From contig NZ_JAAKGV010000003.1 of the NCBI RefSeq assembly GCF_011043735.1, forward strand, positions 281,566-345,565: a stretch of DNA of 64,000 nucleotides, read 5' to 3'. The DNA comes from Methylobacterium sp. DB0501 (GTDB lineage: Bacteria > Pseudomonadota > Alphaproteobacteria > Rhizobiales > Beijerinckiaceae). Of this stretch, positions 45,933-55,560 are shown piece after piece (positions within the stretch are counted from its first letter, which is position 1; each line of letters begins with the position of its first letter). A program made the translations under genes and the position numbers. The notes beneath the pieces are model-generated. The model worked only from the letters and a program-made list of their open reading frames with translations, had not been told where the DNA came from and made no database searches.

Positions 45933-46724
45933 TCAGCCGACATCCAGCTCCACCGTCACCGGCACGTGGTCGGAGGGTTTTTCGAGGCCGCGCAGGTGCT
46001 TCTGCACCGAGGCCGAGACCAGGCGGTCGAGGGCCTGCGGCGAGAGCAGCAGATGGTCGATCCGGATGCCCTGGTTGCGCGGCCAGCAGCCGGCCTGGTA
46101 GTCCCAGAAGCTGTAGACGCCGGGCCTGCCGTCGCAGGCGCGCAAGGCATCGGTGAAGCCCTCGTTGAGGAGCGTGCGGAACGCCGCCCGGGTCTGGGGC
46201 AGGAACAGCGCGTCGCCGGTCCAGGCCGCCGGGTCGGCCGCGTCCTCGGGCTCGGGGATCACGTTGTAGTCGCCGGCGAGCACCAGCACCTCCTCGCGCT
46301 CCCGCAAGCCCACGGCATGGGCCTGGAGGCGGCGCATGAAGGCGAGCTTGTAGTCGTATTTCGGCGTGCCGACGGGATTGCCGTTCGGCAGGTAGATCGA
46401 GGCGACCCGCACGGTGGCGGCCGCGGTCGGGATCACCGCCTCGATATAGCGCGCCTGCTCGTCGCTCGCGTCGCCCGGCAGGCCGCGGCGGATCTCCTGC
46501 AGGGGCAGCGGCCGGCGGGCCAGCAGCGCGACGCCGTTGAACGCCTTCTGGCCGTGGGTCGCCACGACGTAGCCGGCCTCCTCGATCTCGGTGCGGGGAA
46601 ACGCGTCGTCGACGCATTTCAGCTCCTGGAGGCAGACCACGTCCGGCTGCGCCTCGGCCAGGAAGCCGAGGAGATGCGGCAGACGCTGCTTGACCGAGTT
46701 GACGTTCCAGGTGGTGATCCGCAT
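45933..46724 (-). CDS. xthA: Exodeoxyribonuclease III / AP endonuclease
   Basis: 263-residue base-excision repair enzyme that cuts at abasic sites. It shows all exonuclease III landmarks: TWNVNSVKQR, metal Glu in CLQELK, GDYNV, RIDHLL and catalytic His in PSDHVPV. ATG 46724 (MRITTWNVNS) fits the family exactly; a longer upstream frame lacks conservation. It ends seven bases from the pseudogene on the other strand. Confidence 0.96.
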   Translation of the reverse strand: MRITTWNVNSVKQRLPHLLGFLAEAQPDVVCLQELKCVDDAFPRTEIEEAGYVVATHGQKAFNGVALLARRPLPLQEIRRGLPGDASDEQARYIEAVIPTAAATVRVASIYLPNGNPVGTPKYDYKLAFMRRLQAHAVGLREREEVLVLAGDYNVIPEPEDAADPAAWTGDALFLPQTRAAFRTLLNEGFTDALRACDGRPGVYSFWDYQAGCWPRNQGIRIDHLLLSPQALDRLVSASVQKHLRGLEKPSDHVPVTVELDVG

Positions 46725-46828
46725 CGCGTCCCGCGCCGCTCGCAACCAAGCTCTCGCCGATGGCCCCGTCATCGGGGTTTCGCGTCGCGCTGGCAAGCCG
46801 GCGCGCGGCGGTGGCCTGGGGACCGGAT

Positions 46829-47494
46829 ATGGCGGAATGGTGGGAGCCCGTGCGCGATTATTGCGAGCGCACCGGGCCGGAGCCGTGGGCCGAGCCGCTG
46901 AACGCGGTCTCGAACGGCGCCTTCGTGGTCGCGGCGATCCTGCTGCTCGGGCGCGGGCGGGCGCCGGACCGGATCGCCGACGGCTTCGCCTGGCTGATCG
47001 GCGCGATCGGCATCGGCAGCGCGCTGTTCCACACGCTCGCGGTGCAGTGGGCGATGCTCGCCGACGTGATCCCGATCGCCCTGTTCATCCACGCCTACTT
47101 CTTCCTCGCCCTGCGGCGCTTCCTCGGATTCGGGGCGCTCGCGGCGCTCGCCGGCACGCTCGCCTTCGCGGTCGCCGCCGCCGTCTTTGAGCCGGCCCTG
47201 TCGCTCCTCGCCGGGCGGCCGCTCGGCCCCCTCGGCAACGGCTCGATCGCCTACGCGCCCGCGGCGTTGGCGCTGTTCGGCGTCGGCGCGGCCGCGCGGC
47301 GTTTCGGCAACCGGGCCGGCGGGGCGCTGATCGGCATCGGCGCGCTGTTCCTCGCCTCGCTCGCCGCCCGCACCCTGGACGCCGCCCTCTGCCCCCTCGT
47401 GCCCATCGGCACGCACTGGCTCTGGCACCTGCTGAATGCCTGGGTGCTCTACGGCCTGGTGCGGGCGGCGCGGCGCGCCGAACCTGCCGCCTGA
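46829..47494 (+). CDS. Ceramidase-family (CREST) membrane protein
   Basis: 221 residues with about seven membrane helices. It keeps the alkaline ceramidase/CREST pattern: Glu/Asn near EPLNAVSNGAF, Ser and His in GSALFHTLAVQW, Asp in ADVIP, and the paired His in GTHWLWHLLNAW, which bind zinc and form the active site in characterised relatives. In bacteria the substrate is uncertain; it may hydrolyse a ceramide-like or other amide lipid, or be a membrane protein of unrelated function. Divergent from xthA across 104 bases. Confidence 0.8.
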   Translation: MAEWWEPVRDYCERTGPEPWAEPLNAVSNGAFVVAAILLLGRGRAPDRIADGFAWLIGAIGIGSALFHTLAVQWAMLADVIPIALFIHAYFFLALRRFLGFGALAALAGTLAFAVAAAVFEPALSLLAGRPLGPLGNGSIAYAPAALALFGVGAAARRFGNRAGGALIGIGALFLASLAARTLDAALCPLVPIGTHWLWHLLNAWVLYGLVRAARRAEPAA

Positions 47495-47606
47495 CGTCGA
47501 AGGACGCGCCTTCCTTGCACGGGTCCGGAAACCGTTGCAGAAGGACGCCGCTGCGCGGCCGCCACGGTTGCGGCTCTCGCGCGCCTGCCTGCCCGGATTG
47601 CTCGCC

Positions 47607-48933
47607 ATGACTCAAGCCCTCCGCCTCGGCATCGCCGGTCTCGGCACCGTCGGAGCCTCCGTCGTCCGCATGGTCGCGCGCCGCGCCGAGGCGATCGGCG
47701 CCACCGCCGGGCGGCCGGTCACCGTCACCGCCGTCGCCGCCCGCGACCGCGCGCGCGACCGGGGCCTCGATCTGACCGGCGTGACCTGGTTCGACGATCC
47801 AGTGGCGCTCGCCCGCTCCGGGGACGTCGATTGCGTGGTCGAGCTGATCGGCGGCGCGGAGGGGAAGGCCCGGGAGACCGTCGAGGCGGCGCTCGCATCG
47901 GGCAAGCACGTCGTTACCGCCAACAAGGCGCTGCTCGCCCGCCACGGCCCGGCGCTCGCCCGGGCGGCGGAGGGTGCGAACGTCGCGCTCGCCTTCGAGG
48001 CCTCGGCGGCCGGCGGCATCCCGGTGGTCAAGGCCCTGCGCGAGGCGCTGACCGGCAACAGGATCTCGCGCGTCTACGGGATCCTCAACGGCACCTGCAA
48101 CTACATCCTGAGCCGGATGGAACTGGAGGGCCTGACCTTCGAGGCCTGCCTGAAGGACGCCCAGGCTCTGGGCTATGCCGAGGCCGACCCGACCTTCGAC
48201 GTCGAGGGCTTCGACACCGCCCACAAGCTCGCGATCCTGACCAGCCTCGCCTTCGGCACCGAGCTGGACGCCGAGGGCGTCTCGGTCGAGGGCATCTCGG
48301 CGATCACGCCCCTCGACCTGCGCATGGCCGACGAGCTGGGCTACCGGATCAAGCTGCTCGGCGTCGCCGAGGCCACGGCCGCCGGGATCGAGCAGCGGGT
48401 CCACCCGACCATGGTGCCGAAATCCTCGGCCATCGCCCAGGTGATGGGCGTGACCAACGCCGTCACCATCGACACCGACGCCCTGCGCGAGCTGACCCTG
48501 ATCGGCCCCGGCGCCGGCGGCGAGGCCACCGCCTCGGCGGTGGTCGCCGACATCGCCGACGTGGCGGCCGGCCGGCCGGACGCCGCCGGCCTTCGGCCGC
48601 CCGGTCGCGGCCCTCACCGCTCCGGCCCGTGCCGAGATGCAGCGCCACGAGGGTGGCTACTACATCCGCCTGACCGTCCACGACCGCCCCGGCGTCGCCG
48701 CCGGCGTCGCGACCAAGATGGCCGAGCGCGAGATCTCGCTCGAGAGCATCCTGCAGCACCGCTCCGAGAGCGCCGCGGCGCGCGACCGCCACGGCCGCTC
48801 GGGCCTGCCGGTGCCGCTGGTGCTCATCACCTACGCGGCCACCGAGGCGGCGATCCGCGAGAGCCTCGACGCGATGGCGGCGGACGGCCTGCTCTCCGAG
48901 CCGCCGCAGCTCATCCGCATCGAGCGCGAGTAA
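47607..48933 (+). pseudogene. hom: Homoserine dehydrogenase with an apparent +1 frameshift
   Basis: NADPH-dependent reduction of aspartate semialdehyde to homoserine, the entry to Met, Thr and Ile. From ATG 47607 the frame gives the NAD fold (GIAGLGTVGASVV), VTANKALLA, the substrate motif GILNGTCNYILSRM and catalytic Lys region GYRIKLLGVAEA. After about residue 325, near 48582-48591 (GCCGCCGGCC), one extra base breaks the frame; the ACT-domain end (YYIRLTVHDRPGVAAGVATKMA) continues in the next frame to 48933. Otherwise well conserved, so a sequencing error in GC-rich DNA is as likely as real loss. Without correction the first frame runs on through glpX. Confidence 0.85.
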
Positions 48934-49100
48934 GGGCCGCCGCCGCGAGCGCATCGGCCCGGACGCGGCGACGGATCGTGTCCGGCATCGTCCGCGCCAT
49001 TCACCGGTCCACGCCCCCTCGATTGACAGAATCCAGTTCAGCGGCGCCGGTTTATCCTTTAAGACCCGGCCTCAAGGACCAGCACGAGGATCATCAACGC

Positions 49101-50099
49101 ATGTCGGACGCCAAGAAGCCGGGACCGAGCCAGGTCATCGAGCGCATCCTGACCCTCGAACTGGTGCGCGTCACCGAGCGGGCGGCGGTGGCGGCGGCCC
49201 GCCTGCGCGGACAGGGCAACGAGAAGGCCGCCGACCAGGCCGCCGTCGACGCGATGCGCCGCGAGCTGAACCGCCTGCCGATCGACGGCACCGTCGTCAT
49301 CGGCGAGGGCGAGCGCGACGAGGCACCGATGCTGTTCATCGGCGAGACCCTCGGCAACGGCTCCGGCCCCAAGGTCGACATCGCCGTCGATCCGCTGGAG
49401 GGCACGACGCTGTGCGCCAAGGACATGCCGGGCTCGGTCGCCGTGATGGCGATGGCCGAGGGCGGCACGCTGCTCGCCGCCCCCGACGTCTACATGCACA
49501 AGATCGCCATCGGCCCGGGCTACCCGGCCGGCACCGTGCACCTCGACGCCTCGCCTGAGGAGAACATCCACGCGCTGGCCAAGGCCAAGGGCGTGCCGCC
49601 GGCGGAGATCACCGCCCTCGTGCTCGACCGGCCGCGTCACACCGACCTGATCGCGGCGATCCGCCGGACCGGTGCCGGCGTGCGCCTGATCTCCGATGGC
49701 GACGTCGCCGGCGTGATCTTCACGACGATGCCGGAAGACACCGGCATCGACATCTATCTCGGCATCGGCGCCGCCCCCGAGGGCGTGCTGGCCGCGGGCG
49801 CGCTGCGCTGCATCGGCGGCCAGATGCAGGGCCGCCTGATCCTCGACACCGAGGAGAAGCGCGACCGCGCCGCCAAGATGGGCGTCGCCGACCCGAACCG
49901 CCTCTACGCCCTCGACGACCTCGCCCGCGGCGACGTGGTGGTGGCGCTGACCGGCGTGACCGACGGGGCGCTCGTCAAGGGCGTGAAGTTCGGCCGCAGC
50001 ACGATCCGCACCGAGACGGTGGTGTACCGCTCGCATACCGGCACCGTGCGCCGCATCGAGGCCGAGCACCGCGACTTCGACAAGTTCCACCTGAAATAG
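49101..50099 (+). CDS. glpX: Fructose-1,6-bisphosphatase class II
   Basis: Gluconeogenic phosphatase of 332 residues; in methylotrophs and Calvin-cycle bacteria GlpX may also act on sedoheptulose bisphosphate. Landmarks are IGEGERDEAPMLFIGE and AVDPLEGTTLCA (metal and phosphate binding) and the C-terminal TETVVYRSHTGTVRRIEA. ATG 49101 fits the family (MSDAKKPGPSQVIERILTLELVRVTE-type start). hom-glpX adjacency is widespread in alphaproteobacteria. A perfect TTGACA at 49023 lies upstream but has no good -10 box at normal spacing. Confidence 0.96.
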   Translation: MSDAKKPGPSQVIERILTLELVRVTERAAVAAARLRGQGNEKAADQAAVDAMRRELNRLPIDGTVVIGEGERDEAPMLFIGETLGNGSGPKVDIAVDPLEGTTLCAKDMPGSVAVMAMAEGGTLLAAPDVYMHKIAIGPGYPAGTVHLDASPEENIHALAKAKGVPPAEITALVLDRPRHTDLIAAIRRTGAGVRLISDGDVAGVIFTTMPEDTGIDIYLGIGAAPEGVLAAGALRCIGGQMQGRLILDTEEKRDRAAKMGVADPNRLYALDDLARGDVVVALTGVTDGALVKGVKFGRSTIRTETVVYRSHTGTVRRIEAEHRDFDKFHLK

Positions 50100-50114
50100 G
50101 ACCTTTCGACGGGT

Positions 50115-50142
50115 GGGCCGCGCCGGGACCATGGCGCGGCCC
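50115..50142 (+). terminator. GC hairpin after glpX
   Basis: GGGCCGCGCC (50115-50124) and GGCGCGGCCC (50133-50142) form a perfect 10-bp stem with an eight-base loop 15 bases after the glpX stop. Only CCTT follows, so termination without Rho would be weak; it may instead protect the mRNA 3' end. Confidence 0.5.
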
Positions 50143-50204
50143 CCTTGATCCGGGGAGCTTTCCCCGCAACCTTGCGGCGTCTCCGATTCGAGGAATCGCC
50201 GGTC

Positions 50205-50651
50205 ATGCCGAGCCCCACCATCCGCCCGCTGCGCCCCGACGAGCGCGCCGTCTGGGACCCGCTCTGGCAGGGCTACCTCGCCTTCTACGGCGCCACCGTC
50301 GCGCCCGAAGTCACCGACCTCACCTTCGCCCGCCTGAACGATGCGTCGGAGCCGATGCACGCCCTCGTGGCCGAGCAGGACGGAACCGTGACCGGGCTCG
50401 TCCACTACATCTTCCACCGTTCGACCTGGACCGCCGGGCCCTATTGCTACCTCCAGGACCTGTTCACCGCACCCGCCGCCCGCGGGCAGGGGGTCGGCCG
50501 GGCGCTGATCGAGGCGGTCTACGCCGCGGCGCGGGAGGCGGGGGCGAGCCGGGTCTACTGGCTGACCCAGGAGGCCAACGTCACGGCGCGGGCGCTCTAC
50601 GACACGGTAGCGGACCGGCCGGGCTTCATCCAGTACCGGAAGGTGCTGTAA
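50205..50651 (+). CDS. GNAT family acetyltransferase
   Basis: 148-residue single GNAT domain with the acetyl-CoA loop ARGQGVGRALIEAVY, a catalytic-strand YLQDLFTA and the C-terminal RALYDTVADRPGFIQYRKV. The pattern is close to diamine or small-molecule acetyltransferases, but the acceptor is not known. Its 3' end overlaps the 3' end of the convergent DUF1127-like gene by 55 bases. Confidence 0.87.
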   Translation: MPSPTIRPLRPDERAVWDPLWQGYLAFYGATVAPEVTDLTFARLNDASEPMHALVAEQDGTVTGLVHYIFHRSTWTAGPYCYLQDLFTAPAARGQGVGRALIEAVYAAAREAGASRVYWLTQEANVTARALYDTVADRPGFIQYRKVL

Positions 50652-50968
50652 CGCCGCCAGCCGGCCAGGATCGTCCGCCTGCCGTGAGGGGGGGAGGCGT
50701 CCGCCGTGCCGGGAGCGGGACGCGTTCCTGGCCTATGAGCCACGCCCATCAGCCACGCGTCCGGGTGGGGGCGGATTGGCGCCGCGCGGTCGGCCTCGCT
50801 GCCGTGCGTGAGCAGCGTGCCCGCCCGGGTCAGCCCGATATCCTCGAGCGTGCTGTCCGGGAGGTCGCACGCGAGAGCCTTCAGGCACCTCTCCGACCGG
50901 GCTTCGCCGGGCCGCACCAGCAATTCCCTCATCCGAGCGCCGAACCGGTCTGCGAACCATGCCGCCAT
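50597..50968 (-). CDS. DUF1127-like small protein, divergent from LysR
   Basis: 123 residues. ATG 50968 has a perfect GGAGG five bases upstream, a strong ribosome-binding site for this window. The middle carries LPDSTLEDIGLTRAG, resembling the arginine-rich DUF1127 core (L...LRDIGLxR), known in alphaproteobacteria for small stress or phosphate-linked proteins. The C-terminal 45 residues are unlike the family and lie over the GNAT gene end, so the original protein may be shorter. The divergent LysR gene suggests regulation by it. Family call is tentative. Confidence 0.5.
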   Translation of the reverse strand: MAAWFADRFGARMRELLVRPGEARSERCLKALACDLPDSTLEDIGLTRAGTLLTHGSEADRAAPIRPHPDAWLMGVAHRPGTRPAPGTADASPPHGRRTILAGWRRYSTFRYWMKPGRSATVS

Positions 50969-51121
50969 CGCTGCCTCCGTGATCCGAGGCCGACACTGTC
51001 GCGCGGTCTTACGGATGAGAGAAGCGAATTGATTTTATGTTATCGTTGAGAAATGCTCACAGGAGCGAGGCGGGTCCGGGTCGCGTCGCGTCCGTCGGGA
51101 CGAGGAAAGCCGAGGGGGCCG

Positions 51122-52015
51122 GTGTCGACGCTCAACCCATCCAACCTCGATCTGGATCTCGTTCGCACCTTCGTGACGATCTGTGAGACCGGCAACTTCT
51201 CTCGTGCCGCCGAACGGGTCGGCCGGACCCCGTCGGCCGTCAGCCTCCAGGTCAAGCGACTGGAGGACCGTCTGGGACGGGCGCTGTTCCTGAGACTGCC
51301 CCGGACCGTCATCCCGACACCCGACGGCGAGGCGTTGTTGAGCCTGGGGCGACGGTTGCTGTCCCTGAACGACGAGGTGGTCGCCTTCTTCGAGGCACCG
51401 CCGCTCGAAGGGCGGGTGCGGTTCGGCGCGCCCACCGATTCGGGCCTCTTCGCGCTGCCGGCGATGCTGCGCCGCTTCGCGGTCACGCACCCGCAGGTCG
51501 AGGTCGACGTCCGGCTCGAGGCGAGCCGCCTGCTGCAGCAATCCTGCACCGAGGGCAGCCTCGACCTGATCCTCTTCACCGGCATCGCCGCCTCGAGCCG
51601 GGATGTCCAGGTCGTCCATGCCGACGATCTCGCCTGGATCGGGCTTAGGGGAGGGCTCGCCGCGGAACGGCGTCCTCTGCCGCTCGCGGTCTGCGACAGC
51701 GGGTGTGCATGGCGGGCCATGGCGCTCGATGCCCTCGACCAGGCGGGCATCCCCTATCGCATCGCCTATACGAGCGAGCATTGCCTGGGGCAGATCGCGG
51801 CGGTCGAAGCCGACTTGGCCGTCGCGCCGCTTCCCGTCAGTTCGGCGCGCCTACCGTTTCACCGCTTGTCCGACTTGCCGCCCCTCGGGAGCTACGACGT
51901 GCTGATGCGGATGCGCGACGGTGCCGGTTCTGCCGCACGTGCCCTGGCCGGGCACGTCGCCGCGAGCTTCAGAGACGTGCCCGCCTTCGGCGCGCGCCTG
52001 TTCGCGAATACCTGA
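51122..52015 (+). CDS. LysR-family transcriptional regulator
   Basis: 297 residues: N-terminal winged helix-turn-helix (LVRTFVTICETGNFSRAAERVGRTPSAVSLQVKRLE pattern, residues about 13-50) and a C-terminal periplasmic-binding-like effector domain. GTG 51122 follows a GAGGGG element; ATG 51053 is possible but adds an Arg-rich leader. It is divergent from the DUF1127-like gene, the usual layout for LysR autoregulation and target control. An AT-rich stretch at 51028-51058 is the likely binding region. The effector is unknown. Confidence 0.9.
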   Translation: MSTLNPSNLDLDLVRTFVTICETGNFSRAAERVGRTPSAVSLQVKRLEDRLGRALFLRLPRTVIPTPDGEALLSLGRRLLSLNDEVVAFFEAPPLEGRVRFGAPTDSGLFALPAMLRRFAVTHPQVEVDVRLEASRLLQQSCTEGSLDLILFTGIAASSRDVQVVHADDLAWIGLRGGLAAERRPLPLAVCDSGCAWRAMALDALDQAGIPYRIAYTSEHCLGQIAAVEADLAVAPLPVSSARLPFHRLSDLPPLGSYDVLMRMRDGAGSAARALAGHVAASFRDVPAFGARLFANT

Positions 52016-52162
52016 CCGACGTCCCGCAGGGACTGCTCATGCACCGGAGTCTCGATGCAGACGGTTGGCTCCCGACGCTCGCTCCCATCGATCCGGTCGA
52101 GGATATCGGCCCCCGGGCGCGTCGCCGGAGGCCTCGTTCGCGCGGAGCGGTACGTCGCCGCC

Positions 52163-53044
52163 CTACCGGAACAGCGACGCCATCCCGCCCTGCATCCGTC
52201 CCAGGCCCTGCTTGGCGACCGCGTTGCCCTGGTCGATGGCGATGGCGCGCTGGTAGCTCTCCGTCGCCTCCTGGCGGCGGTTGGACTTCTCGTAGGCGAG
52301 ACCCCGGTAGGCCCAGGAGTCGGCGTCCTTGTTGTTGACGTTCAGCGCCGCGTTGTAGTCCTCGATCGCCTTGTCGTACTGGTTGGTGGCGATCAGGCTC
52401 TGGCCGCGGGCGGCGTAGGGGGCGGCCACGAAGGGGTTGCGGTCGATGGCGGCGTCGAAGTCGCCGATCGCCGAGCGGTGCTGCCCCTGCGCCTGCCGCA
52501 CCAGGCCGCGGGCATGGTAGGCCTCGGCCGATTCCGGCGTCAGGCGGATCGCCTGGCTGAGGTCGCTGTAGGCGGCCTCGTAGTTGCCTTGCGCCCGCTG
52601 CAGGTTCGCCCGGCCGATATAGGCGGCGGTGTAGTTCGGGTCGGCGTTGATCGCCTTGGTGAAGTCCTGCAGAGCGGCGTCGTTGCGGCCCGACTGGCGG
52701 TAGGCCAGGGCTCGGTTGCCGTAGGCCGAGGCCGAGTTCGGGTCGAGCTGGATCGCCTTGGTGAAGTCGGCGATGGCCGAATCGAAGTTGCCCGCGCGGG
52801 CATAGGCCGCGCCGCGGGTGTTGTAGGCCGCCGCGTCGCTCGGGTTGCGCTGGATCACGTCCGACAGCGAGGCGATGTTGACCTCGGTGGCGCCGGACTT
52901 GTCGGCCTCGACCACCGCGAATTGTCGCGTCGCGGTCGCACGGCTGACGGTATCGCAGCCGGCGAGCGCCAGCGCGGTCAGCACGGTCGCTCCCAGCACC
53001 CGGGCCGCCGGCTTCATGCGGCCCAGTACGATCACGTTGTTCAT
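52163..53044 (-). CDS. TPR-repeat lipoprotein
   Basis: 293 residues. A lipoprotein signal with lipobox LALAGC (Cys about residue 30) is followed by at least six tetratricopeptide repeats (for example AAYNTRGAAYARAGNFDSAI and SAYGNRALAYRQSGRNDAAL). Such proteins are envelope scaffolds for protein-protein contacts (NlpI-like). ATG 53044 has GGGGGAG six bases upstream; a second ATG at residue 10 would also keep the lipobox. Single-gene unit between LysR and purK. Confidence 0.88.
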   Translation of the reverse strand: MNNVIVLGRMKPAARVLGATVLTALALAGCDTVSRATATRQFAVVEADKSGATEVNIASLSDVIQRNPSDAAAYNTRGAAYARAGNFDSAIADFTKAIQLDPNSASAYGNRALAYRQSGRNDAALQDFTKAINADPNYTAAYIGRANLQRAQGNYEAAYSDLSQAIRLTPESAEAYHARGLVRQAQGQHRSAIGDFDAAIDRNPFVAAPYAARGQSLIATNQYDKAIEDYNAALNVNNKDADSWAYRGLAYEKSNRRQEATESYQRAIAIDQGNAVAKQGLGRMQGGMASLFR

Positions 53045-53287
53045 CGCCCGCTCCCCCGGGGCGGCGCGTCCTGTCGCGCCGCGCACCCTCGCCATCCGCA
53101 CTCGCGCCCCGCTCGACGGCGGCCCCGATGCCGGACGACCATTCCGGATCGGGGTGAACACCGGCTTAAAGCGATGCGCCCCCGACGCTTGTGCGGTCCG
53201 ATGTGGCGAAGGTGTGGCCTGCGGGCGCCGCAGGGGCAGGGGAGGCGGCGGCAGGGGACGGGTGTGGCCGCGAGGCCGCACCCGGGG

Positions 53288-54433
53288 TCAGGCCCCGGTC
53301 GCGACCCGGGTGACGTGACCCATCTTGCGGCCGGGCCGCGCCTCGCCCTTGCCGTAGAGGTGGAGGTGGCTGCCCGGCTCGGCGAGGATGCGGGTCCAGC
53401 CGTCGGCCTGGTCGCCGATCAGGTTCAGCATCTCGACCGACGGACCGGTCAGGGCCGGGCTGCCGAGCGGCCAGCCGCAGATCGCCCGGACGTGCTGGGC
53501 GAATTGCGAGGTCTGCGCGCCCTCGATGGTCCAGTGGCCGGAATTGTGGACCCGCGGCGCGATCTCGTTGACCACCACGCCGGCGCGGCCGTCCGCTCCG
53601 CGGACCAGGAACATCTCGACCGCCAGCACCCCGACATAGCCGAGCGCCTCCGCGATGGTGCGGGCGATCGCCATGGCCTCGGCCGCGGTCTCCTCCGCCA
53701 TGCCGGGGGCCGGCACCACGGTGCGGGCGAGGATGTGGTGGCGGTGCTCGTTGGCGCAGGGCTCGTAGGCGGAGAAGCGCCCCTCCGCGTTGCGGGCGGC
53801 GACCACCGAGACCTCCGCCTCGAACGGCACGAAGCCTTCGAGGATGCAGGGCTGGTCGCCGAGCGACGCCATCACGGCGGCGGGGTCGAAGCCCGCGTCG
53901 CCGAGATCCTCTTGCCGCAGCATGACCTGGCCCTTGCCGTCATAGCCGAAGCGTCGGGTCTTCAGCACCGCCGGCAGGCCGATCTCGCGCACCGCCCGGT
54001 CGAGGCTCGCGGCGTCGTCCACCGCCCGGAACGGCGCCACCGGGATGCCGAGGCCGGCGACGAAGCTCTTCTCGGTCAGCCGGTCCTGCGTGGTGGCCAG
54101 CGCCGAGGCGCTGGGGTGCAGCGGCCGGCGCGCCGCCAGGATCTCGGCGGTGGCGCTCGGGATGTTCTCGAACTCGTACGTCACCACGTCGACGGACTCG
54201 GCAAAGGCCTGCAGCGCCGCCGCATCGTCGTAAGCGGCGATCGTGCGCCGTCCCGCCACCTCGAAGGCCGGGCTGTCGGGATCCGGGCAGTAGATATGGG
54301 CCTTGAGGCCGTACTGCGCCGCCGCGACCGCGATCATGCGGCCGAGCTGGCCGCCGCCGATGATGCCGATGGTCGCGCCGGGCGCGACGGGACCGTTGCC
54401 CGCGCCGGGCGTGGATTCGGGGGACTTGCTCAC
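53288..54433 (-). CDS. purK: 5-(carboxyamino)imidazole ribonucleotide synthase
   Basis: ATP-grasp enzyme of purine synthesis that carboxylates AIR at N5 with bicarbonate. 381 residues: N-terminal [19 protein letters not shown]-grasp centre ([31 protein letters not shown]), metal site [23 protein letters not shown] 54433 overlaps the purE stop (GTGA), so translation is coupled; the first 18 residues are Pro/Ser/Gly-rich. Confidence 0.96.
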   Translation of the reverse strand: MSKSPESTPGAGNGPVAPGATIGIIGGGQLGRMIAVAAAQYGLKAHIYCPDPDSPAFEVAGRRTIAAYDDAAALQAFAESVDVVTYEFENIPSATAEILAARRPLHPSASALATTQDRLTEKSFVAGLGIPVAPFRAVDDAASLDRAVREIGLPAVLKTRRFGYDGKGQVMLRQEDLGDAGFDPAAVMASLGDQPCILEGFVPFEAEVSVVAARNAEGRFSAYEPCANEHRHHILARTVVPAPGMAEETAAEAMAIARTIAEALGYVGVLAVEMFLVRGADGRAGVVVNEIAPRVHNSGHWTIEGAQTSQFAQHVRAICGWPLGSPALTGPSVEMLNLIGDQADGWTRILAEPGSHLHLYGKGEARPGRKMGHVTRVATGA

Positions 54434-54939
54434 GGGGCGCTCGTATCCGGGTGCTCGGCCACCGCCGCGCTCTGGCGGGCGCGCCAGGCATCGAGCCGTT
54501 GGCCCAGGTCGTCGTCGGTCAGGGCGAGGACGGCGGCGGCGAGGAGCGCCGCGTTGACGGCGCCGGCCCGGCCGATGGCGAGCGTCCCGACCGGGATGCC
54601 GGCCGGCATCTGCACGATCGACAGGAGGCTGTCCTGGCCCGACAGCGCCTTCGATTCCACCGGCACGCCGAAGACCGGCAGCGGGGTCATGGCGGCGGCC
54701 ATGCCGGGCAGGTGGGCGGCGCCGCCGGCACCCGCGATCACCACCCGGAACCCTGCGGCCTTCGCGCCCTTGGCGAAGGCAACCAGGCGGTCCGGGGTGC
54801 GGTGGGCCGAGACGATGCGGGCCTCGTAGGGGATCCCGAGGGCGTCGAGGGTCTCGGCGGCGTGGCGCATCGTGGCCCAGTCGGACTGGCTGCCCATGAT
54901 CACCGCGACGGGGGGCGATGCCGCCATCGTCAAGCGCAT
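54430..54939 (-). CDS. purE: N5-carboxyaminoimidazole ribonucleotide mutase
   Basis: Class I PurE of 169 residues, converting N5-CAIR to CAIR after PurK. The conserved [11 protein letters not shown] and SAHRTPDRL motifs and a [11 protein letters not shown] loop are present. Two starts four codons apart compete: ATG 54939, with GAGAGG immediately before it, and ATG 54927, for which the same element is 12 bases away. Operon purE-purK is the usual order. Confidence 0.95.
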   Translation of the reverse strand: MRLTMAASPPVAVIMGSQSDWATMRHAAETLDALGIPYEARIVSAHRTPDRLVAFAKGAKAAGFRVVIAGAGGAAHLPGMAAAMTPLPVFGVPVESKALSGQDSLLSIVQMPAGIPVGTLAIGRAGAVNAALLAAAVLALTDDDLGQRLDAWRARQSAAVAEHPDTSAP

Positions 54940-55050
54940 CCTCTCGCAAAAAAAGCCGATCGGCCGCGGTCCACGCCGCGACCGGTCATCCGCCCGCAGT
55001 AGCGGCGCGACCGCGATGCCGCAAGCCGCCGCCGGCCGGATCCACCGCCC

Positions 55051-55272
55051 TCAGGCGATGATGTCCGGGGTGAGCTGGTCCTCCAGGAAGGTGATGCGGT
55101 CGCGCAGCGAGAGCTTGCGCTTCTTGAGGCGCTGGAGCTGCAGGCGGTCGCCGGCCATGACCCCGGACAGGGCTTCGATCGCATCGTCGAGGTCGCGGTG
55201 CTCCTCCCGGAGCCGCGCCAGCTCGGTCTCGTACTCCGCCGCGGATTCCGCACTCAACTCGTCGAACGCCAT
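55051..55272 (-). CDS. YdcH/DUF465 small coiled-coil protein
   Basis: 73 residues, mostly one charged helix, with the DUF465 hallmark: EEHRDLDDAIEAL followed by LQLQRLKKRKLSLRDRI. Function of the family is not established; members are conserved across proteobacteria. It is divergent from a second DUF465 gene 288 bases away. Confidence 0.9.
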   Translation of the reverse strand: MAFDELSAESAAEYETELARLREEHRDLDDAIEALSGVMAGDRLQLQRLKKRKLSLRDRITFLEDQLTPDIIA

Positions 55273-55530
55273 CGCCGCCCCAAGCCCTCGCCCCAAGTCC
55301 TGGAGATATTCCGGGAGAGATGCGACGAAGCATGAACCAGCCCCCGGCCTGCGGCAAGGGCGTCGCGCGGGCGCCGGAGGGGTTGTGCAGCGCCACCTTG
55401 CGGTGCGGCCTCGCAGGGCTTGCCGGCGGGCGTCCGGCATGCATTCCGGGACTGCCGACGCTGCGGCGCATGACGCAGGTGCAGCAACAAATGCCTTCGA
55501 CATCCGCCGCGAGCTGTGGCAGGCTGCATG

Positions 55531-55546
55531 TGTCACCTACATGACA
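55531..55546 (+). promoter_or_regulatory. TGTCA-N6-TGACA palindrome before the second DUF465 gene
   Basis: TGTCA (55531-55535) and TGACA (55542-55546) are exact inverse complements six bases apart. The right half runs into the AGGAGG ribosome-binding site (55546-55551), so a bound protein or folded mRNA could block translation initiation. No known regulator is assigned. Confidence 0.4.
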
Positions 55547-55560
55547 GGAGGCAATGGCTG

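Noticed and set aside
44717..46000. Anbu (HslV-like) protease expected near alpha-E/ATP-grasp genes
   Set aside because: Looked for an N-terminal Thr/Ser nucleophile hydrolase fold pattern on both strands and found none.
49023..49058. TTGACA at 49023 as a glpX promoter
   Set aside because: The -35 box is perfect but the nearest -10-like TTTATC is 22 bases away, outside normal spacing.
47436..50099. Apparent 887-codon fusion of homoserine dehydrogenase with fructose bisphosphatase
   Set aside because: It arises because the frameshift in hom happens to keep the frame open into glpX; the joining stretch is Arg/Pro-rich and glpX has its own conserved start.
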